Shown here: one piece after another, positions 5,822-9,563 of the stretch
Layout: each line of letters starts with the position of its first letter
How positions within the stretch are numbered: the first letter of the stretch is position 1
Assembly: GCA_947626705.1 (NCBI GenBank)
Contig: CANQTJ010000060.1
Location: 1 to 9,563, forward strand
Source: an uncultured Clostridia bacterium
GTDB lineage: Bacteria; Bacillota; Clostridia; TANB77; CAG-508
Length of the DNA stretch: 9,563 bases
Reading direction: 5' to 3'
Program-made: the position numbers and the translations under genes
The notes under the pieces: generated by a model
The model's input: the letters and a program-made list of their open reading frames with translations, nothing else
Database searches by the model: none
Told to the model about the DNA's origin: nothing

Positions 5822-5907
5822 CTGAAGGAACTTATATAATTTGTAAATCGAGATACTTTCAATCAAATATACTTGATTTGCATCAATAAAATGAAAGGAG
5901 TATAAAA

Positions 5908-6534
5908 ATGGCAAGATATAAAGACGAACAATGTCGTAGATGCCGTAGAGAAGGACAAAAATTGTTCTTAAAAGGTAGTAGATGCTATACAGATAAATGT
6001 AGTATTGCAAGAAGAAATTATGCACCAGGACAACATGGTCAAAAAAGAGCAAAACTTTCTGAATACGGTACACAATTAAGAGAAAAACAAAAAATGAAAG
6101 CTTATTATGGAGTTGGAGAAAGACAATTTAGGAAATATTTTGAAATGGCTTCAAATAAAAAAGGTGTAACAGGTGAAAATCTATTACAAATATTAGAAAG
6201 TAGATTAGATAATGTAGTTTATAGATTAGGATTTGGTTCATCAAGAGCACAAGCTAGACAATTTGTAAATCATGGACAATTTGAAGTAAACGGAAATAAA
6301 GTAGACATACCATCTTACTTAGTAAAAATAGGAGATGTAATAACAGTTAGAGAAAATAAGAAAGAAAACGGAGCATTAAAAATTAATATAGAAGAAAATT
6401 CAGCAAGAATAGTTCCAGCTTGGTTAGAAAAAGATAATGAGAAGCTAAGTGGTAAAGTAATTAGATTATCTGCTAGAGAAGATATAGAACTTCCAATAGA
6501 AGAACATTTAATAGTAGAGCTTTACTCAAAATAA
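5908..6534 (+). CDS. rpsD: 30S ribosomal protein S4, zinc-binding form
   Basis: S4 is a primary 16S rRNA binder that starts 30S assembly. In enterobacteria it also represses its operon. The 208-residue product has the N-terminal zinc cluster C9, C12, C26, C31 (C-X2-C-X13-C-X4-C), followed by NYAPGQHGQ, and an S4 RNA-binding domain at ~98-150 (SRLDNVVYRLGFGSSRAQARQ region, then VNHGQFEVNG and GDVITV). The end SAREDIELPIEEHLIVELYSK-type segment is typical. ATG 5908 follows GAAAGGAG (5892-5899). Its place between rpsK and rpoA is that of Clostridia and proteobacteria, whereas Bacillus subtilis carries rpsD elsewhere. Confidence 0.97.
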   Translation: MARYKDEQCRRCRREGQKLFLKGSRCYTDKCSIARRNYAPGQHGQKRAKLSEYGTQLREKQKMKAYYGVGERQFRKYFEMASNKKGVTGENLLQILESRLDNVVYRLGFGSSRAQARQFVNHGQFEVNGNKVDIPSYLVKIGDVITVRENKKENGALKINIEENSARIVPAWLEKDNEKLSGKVIRLSAREDIELPIEEHLIVELYSK

Positions 6535-6590
6535 TAGTTTTTGAAAGTAAGTGTAAAGGTTTAGTCAAGACTTTAAAGTTTTACTTAAAG

Positions 6591-6632
6591 AAACTCATAA
6601 AGTTTTTTAAAGAGTTTGAGAGTTATTCTCAA
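6591..6632 (+). promoter_or_regulatory. Hairpins in the rpoA leader
   Basis: AAACTC (6591-6596) pairs with GAGTTT (6612-6617), and TTGAGA (6616-6621) pairs with TCTCAA (6627-6632). The two share bases 6616-6617, so their ends compete. The second hairpin ends four bases before the rpoA Shine-Dalgarno sequence AGGAGG (6636-6641). Upstream, 6540-6590 can also form imperfect AT-rich pairings. The function is not evident, though a role in tuning rpoA translation is possible. Confidence 0.35.
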
Positions 6633-6646
6633 TTTAGGAGGTAAAA

Positions 6647-7594
6647 ATGATAGAATTTGAAAAGCCAAATATTGAATGTCTAGAAATTGATGAAGCAAAT
6701 AATTATGCAAAATTTGTATGTGAACCATTAGAAAGAGGATATGGTGTAACAATAGGAAATTCATTAAGAAGAATATTACTATCATCTCTTCCTGGGTGTG
6801 CTATAACAAGTGTAAAAATTGATGGAGTATTGCATGAATTTTCAACAATACCAAATGTTGTTGAAGATGTACCAGAATTAATAATAAATTTAAAAAATGT
6901 AAGATTAAAATTTGATGAGAATGAAGAAAAAATATTAAGAATAAATTTTAAAGGTGCAGGAGAAGTATTAGCTGGTGATATCCAAACAGATGGAACAGTT
7001 GAAATACTAAATCCAGATTTACATATAGCAACAATTGCAGAAGGTGGAAACCTTGTTTTAGAAATGACAGCAGATAGAGGAAGAGGATATAATTCATCTG
7101 AAAAAAATAAAAAGCCAAATCAAGACATATCTGTACTTCCAATTGATTCAATTTATACACCAGTAAAAAAAGTAAACTATCAAGTTGAAAATACTAGAGT
7201 AGGACAAATGGTAGATTATGATAAATTAAGTATAGAAGTATGGACAGATGGAAGTTTAAAAGCACATGAAGCTTTAAGTTTGGCTGCAAAAGTAATGACA
7301 GGGCATTTAGAATTATTTATAGATTTATCAGAAACAACTAGAAACACACAAGTTATGGTTGAAAAAGAAGAATCTAAAAAAGAGAAAGTTCTAGAAATGT
7401 CAATAGAAGAATTAGAATTATCAGTTAGATCATATAATTGTTTAAAAAGAGCAAATATATCTACAGTTGAAGATTTAATTAGTAAATCTGAAACAGAAAT
7501 GATGAAAGTTAGAAACTTAGGTAAAAAATCTTTTGATGAAGTAACAGCAAAATTACATTCATTAGGCTTAGACTTTGCACAAGAAGACGAATAA
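6647..7594 (+). CDS. rpoA: DNA-directed RNA polymerase subunit alpha
   Basis: The alpha subunit dimerises to nucleate RNA polymerase assembly, and its C-terminal domain contacts promoter UP elements and activators. The 315-residue product has the normal length. The N-terminal domain (to ~228) shows EPLERGYGVTIGNSLRRILLSSLPG, ADRGRGY and EVWTDGSLKAHEALS, the dimerisation and beta/beta' contact regions. A short charged linker follows (~235-250). The C-terminal domain (~250-310) has SVRSYNCLKRANISTVEDL and RNLGKKSFDEV. R261 corresponds to the DNA-contacting R265 of Escherichia coli. ATG 6647 follows AGGAGG (6636-6641). rplQ follows after a 79-base spacer with a hairpin. Confidence 0.97.
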   Translation: MIEFEKPNIECLEIDEANNYAKFVCEPLERGYGVTIGNSLRRILLSSLPGCAITSVKIDGVLHEFSTIPNVVEDVPELIINLKNVRLKFDENEEKILRINFKGAGEVLAGDIQTDGTVEILNPDLHIATIAEGGNLVLEMTADRGRGYNSSEKNKKPNQDISVLPIDSIYTPVKKVNYQVENTRVGQMVDYDKLSIEVWTDGSLKAHEALSLAAKVMTGHLELFIDLSETTRNTQVMVEKEESKKEKVLEMSIEELELSVRSYNCLKRANISTVEDLISKSETEMMKVRNLGKKSFDEVTAKLHSLGLDFAQEDE

Positions 7595-7614
7595 TAGAAA
7601 AATAAATAAATAAT

Positions 7615-7640
7615 AATAACACTTTTTAAAATGTGTTATT
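7615..7640 (+). promoter_or_regulatory. Hairpin between rpoA and rplQ
   Basis: AATAACAC (7615-7622) pairs perfectly with GTGTTATT (7633-7640) around a 10-base AT loop. No T-run follows, so a terminator is unlikely. It may mark an mRNA processing or stability site within the operon, or limit readthrough. Confidence 0.4.
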
Positions 7641-7656
7641 GGCAGTAAGTAAATTA

Positions 7657-7667
7657 AAAGGAAGGTG
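7657..7667 (+). promoter_or_regulatory. Ribosome binding site of rplQ (decides the start)
   Basis: AAAGGAAGGTG precedes a TTG at 7674 by a good distance. An in-frame GTG at 7665 lies inside this site. L17 proteins begin M-(S/A/G)-x-R-K-L-G-R, which fits the TTG start (MATNRKLGR) and not the GTG. Confidence 0.82.
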
Positions 7668-7673
7668 AAAAAA

Positions 7674-8201
7674 TTGGCTACAAATAGAAAATTAGGCAGG
7701 ACTACAGATATAAGAAAAGCAATGTTAAAAAATTTAACAACAGACTTATTAGTATATGGAAAAGTTGAAACAACATTACCAAGAGCAAAAGAAGTAAAAT
7801 CAATAGCTGATAGTCTAATATCACTTGCAATTAAAGAAAAAGACAATTTTGAAGAAGTTGAAGTAAAAGTTGTTAAAGCAAAATTAGACTCAAAAGGTAA
7901 TAAACAAACAGAATTAGTAAAAAGTAAAAATGGTAAAGAATTCTTAAAAGTAGTAAAAGAAACAACTATGGAAAAAAGACAAAAAGATATGACATCTAGA
8001 TTAAATGCTAGAAGAAAAATGATGAGAAAATTAAATAAAGTAAAAGATGCAGATGGTAATAATATAGATGTACCAGCAAAATTATTTAACGAGATAGCAC
8101 CAAAATATGCAGGTAAAAACATAGGTGGATATACACGTATAGTAAAAGCTGGTCCAAGAAGAGGAGATTCAGCAGAAGTTGCTATTTTACAATTAATATA
8201 A
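7674..8201 (+). CDS. rplQ: 50S ribosomal protein L17 with an internal insertion
   Basis: L17 binds 23S rRNA near the polypeptide exit side of the large subunit. From TTG 7674 the product is 175 residues, against about 120 in Bacillus subtilis. The N-terminal part MATNRKLGRTTDIRKAMLKNLTTDL..VETTLPRAKE (1-40) and the C-terminal part KLFNEIAPKYA..GGYTRIVKAGPRRGD (~136-165) are classical. Between them, residues ~57-104 form an extra lysine- and glutamate-rich stretch (EVEVKVVKAK, TELVKSKNGKEFLKVVKETT), so the extra length is internal and not a C-terminal tail. Long L17 forms exist in other bacteria, but I cannot say whether this insertion is shared. It is the last gene of the cluster and ends at an intrinsic terminator. 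Confidence 0.94.
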   Translation: MATNRKLGRTTDIRKAMLKNLTTDLLVYGKVETTLPRAKEVKSIADSLISLAIKEKDNFEEVEVKVVKAKLDSKGNKQTELVKSKNGKEFLKVVKETTMEKRQKDMTSRLNARRKMMRKLNKVKDADGNNIDVPAKLFNEIAPKYAGKNIGGYTRIVKAGPRRGDSAEVAILQLI

Positions 8202-8226
8202 AAATATCCTTTTTAGGATATTTTTT
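8201..8226 (+). terminator. Intrinsic terminator after rplQ
   Basis: AAAATATCCT (8201-8210) pairs perfectly with AGGATATTTT (8215-8224) around a TTTT loop. The 3' arm and the next bases give a run of six Ts (8221-8226). It begins at the last base of the rplQ stop codon, so it marks the end of the ribosomal-protein supercluster. Confidence 0.85.
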
Positions 8227-8264
8227 ATATTATAGGAAAGTTCTCCGAATTTCTATAATATAAA
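8224..8264 (+). repeat. Interspersed hairpin element, copy 2 (after rplQ)
   Basis: TTTATATTATAG (8224-8235) pairs with CTATAATATAAA (8253-8264). Inside, AAG (8238-8240) pairs with TTT (8250-8252, one G-T pair) and TTC (8241-8243) with GAA (8247-8249), around a TCC loop, with a GA bulge at 8236-8237. The outer stem and the AAGTTC core match copy 1 at 2197-2240. The loop-side helix differs by changes that keep pairing. It overlaps the end of the rplQ terminator by three bases. Confidence 0.75.
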
Positions 8265-8345
8265 GCATTTCACAGAAAAATTGCTATACAATTTTTTGCA
8301 GACGAACAAACACGCGGACTTTAAAATGTTCTAAATAGTGAAAAT
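8265..8345 (+). ncRNA. Candidate three-way-junction RNA upstream of the metalloprotease gene
   Basis: TTTCAC (8268-8273) can pair with GTGAAA (8338-8343) and so close two inner hairpins: AAAAATTG (8276-8283) with CAATTTTT (8289-8296), and GAACA (8304-8308) with TGTTC (8327-8331). The loop region at 8298-8320 is distinctly richer in G and C than the surrounding spacer (GACGAACAAACACGCGGAC), which is unusual in so AT-rich a genome and suggests selection. A weak promoter reading (TTGCAG at 8296, TTTAAA at 8320) is possible. No known RNA family was recognised. Confidence 0.35.
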
Positions 8346-8402
8346 ATTAATAATAAACGCTTTTGCTCTATTATAGTAAAAATTTTTTTATATGGAGATT
8401 TT

Positions 8403-8903
8403 ATGGAAGTTGAAAATAAATATGAAATAATATATTCTAAAATAAAAAATGTATACATTCAAATAAAAGATGGAAAAGTTATAATAAAAGCACCTAAATA
8501 TATGTCAAAAAAAGAATTAAAAAAGATAATAGAAAATAAACTAGATTGGATTAATAAAAATTTAGAAAATTCTAAACAAAATAAAGAAAAGAAAGATTTA
8601 TATACTAGGGAACAATTTACAAAAATAGTAGAGAAAAATGCAAATGAATTAATAAAACAAACGCAATTAGTGCCCAATAAAATAAGAATAAAAAATATAA
8701 AATATGCATGGGGAACATGCTCAAGTAATAGAAATATAACTATAAATTATAATCTTATAAAGTATAATGAAGATATAATAAAATATGTCATTTTACATGA
8801 ATTATGTCATTTAAAATATATGAATCATTCAAAAGACTTTTGGAACTTAATAGAAAAATATATGAGTAATTATAAAGAAATAAAAAAGCAATTAAAATCA
8901 TAA
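8403..8903 (+). CDS. YgjP-like zinc metallopeptidase (M48-type, DUF45)
   Basis: The 166-residue product looks like the YgjP/DUF45 family of gluzincin-like metallopeptidases, which are cytosolic and whose substrates are not well established. The active-site motif HELCH is at 132-136, with the third ligand H142 in NHSKDFW. The family motif WG-x-CS is present as WGTCSSNRNITINYNL (103-118). The N-terminal region (~10-55) shows the beta-rich pattern and the KAPKYMSKKELKKII segment of the family. It is shorter than typical members, which are around 220 residues, mainly at the N-terminus. ATG 8403 follows TGGAG (8393-8397). There is no signal peptide or membrane span. It is followed 48 bases later by another same-strand gene, so the two may form an operon. 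Confidence 0.85.
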   Translation: MEVENKYEIIYSKIKNVYIQIKDGKVIIKAPKYMSKKELKKIIENKLDWINKNLENSKQNKEKKDLYTREQFTKIVEKNANELIKQTQLVPNKIRIKNIKYAWGTCSSNRNITINYNLIKYNEDIIKYVILHELCHLKYMNHSKDFWNLIEKYMSNYKEIKKQLKS

Positions 8904-8951
8904 ATCACAAAAAAAAATAGAAAGGAATATAATAAACCAGGAGGCTAGAAA

Positions 8952-9305
8952 ATGTTAGAGTTTGTATTAAATACAATGTTTTGGACATTAGCTATTTACG
9001 GTTTATTTGAAATTATAAAAAATATTATATATATTAGTACATACACAAAATTTAAATCTGATGGTATATATGTTATAATTGCTACTAAAAATCAAGAGGA
9101 AAAAATAGAGGGATTCTTACGTTCAATAATATTTAAGATTTTATATGGAAGGGAAGAATATTTGAAAAACATAATAGTTGCAGATTTACAGTCAAATGAT
9201 AATACTAAGGAAATAGCAAAAACACTTTCTAAAGATTATGATATATTAAAAGTTACAAGTTGGAAAGAATGTAAAGAAATAATGGACAATGTAAATGATA
9301 ATTAA
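8952..9305 (+). CDS. Small membrane-anchored protein resembling the N-terminal part of a family 2 glycosyltransferase
   Basis: The product has 117 residues. A hydrophobic segment at ~6-30 is a likely single membrane anchor. Residues 39-105 look like the start of a GT-A fold: GIYVIIATKNQEEKIEGFLRS, then a strand with DLQSNDNTKEIAKTL (78-92), reminiscent of the D-x-S-x-D-x-T motif that binds the nucleotide in family 2 enzymes, then DILKVTSW. The protein stops before any DxD and acceptor-binding region, so it is unlikely to be a complete glycosyltransferase. The frame ends in a TAA with no sign of a continuing frame downstream. ATG 8952 follows CAGGAGG (8938-8944). Its function is unknown: it may bind a nucleotide or be a partner protein. 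Confidence 0.6.
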   Translation: MLEFVLNTMFWTLAIYGLFEIIKNIIYISTYTKFKSDGIYVIIATKNQEEKIEGFLRSIIFKILYGREEYLKNIIVADLQSNDNTKEIAKTLSKDYDILKVTSWKECKEIMDNVNDN

Positions 9306-9370
9306 TATTATTATGTTTTAGAATCTTTGTTTAATATATCTAACTAGTAACTTTATTGGAACCTTATTGG

Positions 9371-9418
9371 AAATTTATCAAAAAAAATTGGTAAAAATTT
9401 ATCAAAAAAATTGGTAAA
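9371..9418 (+). repeat. Two tandem ~24-base repeats directly upstream of the tRNA promoter
   Basis: The unit AAATTTATC, a run of 8 (then 7) As, and TTGGTAAA occurs twice in tandem, at about 9371-9394 and 9395-9418. Each unit is itself an imperfect inverted repeat: TTTATCAA pairs with TTGGTAAA with one G-T. The second copy ends four bases before the -35 box, the place of UP elements or upstream regulator sites. A shorter direct repeat TTATTGGAA lies before it at 9353-9372. The remainder of 9306-9350 shows no element. Confidence 0.6.
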
Positions 9419-9422
9419 TGTA

Positions 9423-9451
9423 TTGACAAAATAATATAAAAAGCTTATAAT
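9423..9451 (+). promoter_or_regulatory. Perfect consensus sigma-A promoter of the tRNA gene
   Basis: TTGACA (9423-9428), a 17-base spacer and TATAAT (9446-9451) match the housekeeping consensus fully. Transcription should start near 9458, about 39 bases before the mature tRNA 5' end. The A-rich repeats directly upstream could strengthen it as UP elements. Confidence 0.9.
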
Positions 9452-9496
9452 TACTATTGTTGATGTAACCATTGATATTAATTAAACTTTTTATTT

Positions 9497-9563
9497 GGGT
9501 AGGTGGCCGAGTGGCTAAAGGCGGCAGACTGTAAATCTGTTCTCATTTGAGTACGATGGTTCG
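9497..9563 (+). tRNA. tRNA-Tyr (GUA anticodon), 3' end outside window
   Basis: The sequence folds as a class II tRNA with a long variable arm. The acceptor 5' strand is GGGTAGG (9497-9503), and the D arm has GCC (9506-9508) pairing with GGC (9520-9522). The anticodon stem GCAGA (9524-9528) pairs with TCTGT (9536-9540, one G-T pair) around CTGTAAA, giving anticodon GTA at 9531-9533. The variable arm is at ~9541-9554 (CTCA/GAG type), and the T stem GATGG (9555-9559) is followed by TTCG, where the window ends. GTA reads tyrosine codons, and a long variable arm is expected for bacterial tRNA-Tyr. More tRNA genes may follow. Confidence 0.96.

Noticed and set aside
7568..8122. Reverse-strand open frame of 184 codons opposite rplQ.
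   Set aside because: It is antisense to a secure L17 gene, its Phe- and Leu-rich composition comes from complementing Lys and Glu codons, and it would begin within the coding region.
1..9563. CRISPR array, insertion sequence with transposase, phage genes or a toxin-antitoxin pair.
   Set aside because: No spaced direct-repeat array, transposase or phage-like protein is seen. Nearly all coding content is core translation and export machinery.

Overview
The window is the distal half of the S10-spc-alpha ribosomal-protein supercluster of a very AT-rich bacterium, most likely a low-GC Firmicute of the class Clostridia. The evidence is the order secY-adk-map-infA-rpmJ-rpsM-rpsK-rpsD-rpoA-rplQ (with rpsD inside the alpha part, unlike Bacillus subtilis), zinc-binding Cys-rich forms of S4, L36 and adenylate kinase, strong GGAGG ribosome binding sites, frequent TTG/GTG starts, AGA and ATA as dominant Arg and Ile codons, and TAA as the only stop codon in all 14 protein genes. 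TGG encodes Trp and no in-frame TGA is seen. The exact genus cannot be read from this window.

Layout, all on the + strand. 1-4012: end of the spc section, with rpsE (3' part), rplO, secY, adk and map. rpmD (L30), usually between rpsE and rplO, is absent: only 64 bases separate the two genes. A 366-base spacer with several hairpins lies between secY and adk. 3998-4026: a perfect consensus sigma-A promoter whose -35 box lies inside the last codons of map. It should start a transcript covering infA and the alpha genes. 4160-8201: infA, rpmJ, rpsM, rpsK, rpsD, rpoA and rplQ, ending in an intrinsic terminator at 8201-8226. 8403-9305: two accessory genes, a YgjP-like metalloprotease and a small membrane-anchored protein resembling the first part of a family 2 glycosyltransferase. 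9423-9563: a second perfect promoter followed by a tRNA-Tyr(GUA) gene that runs off the window.

The core genes work together in protein synthesis and export: ribosomal subunit proteins, initiation factor IF-1, the SecY channel, methionine aminopeptidase for N-terminal processing, adenylate kinase for nucleotide balance and the RNA polymerase alpha subunit.

The less ordinary content is in the spacers. The 279-base rpmJ-rpsM spacer holds nested helices with a possible long-range pseudoknot, placed where an alpha-operon leader would be. A ~42-base hairpin element occurs after secY and again after rplQ, with compensatory changes in its stem, and may have a diverged third copy before rpmJ. A possible three-way-junction RNA lies at 8265-8345. 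Two tandem ~24-base repeats sit directly upstream of the tRNA promoter. L17 carries an internal insertion of about 50 residues.
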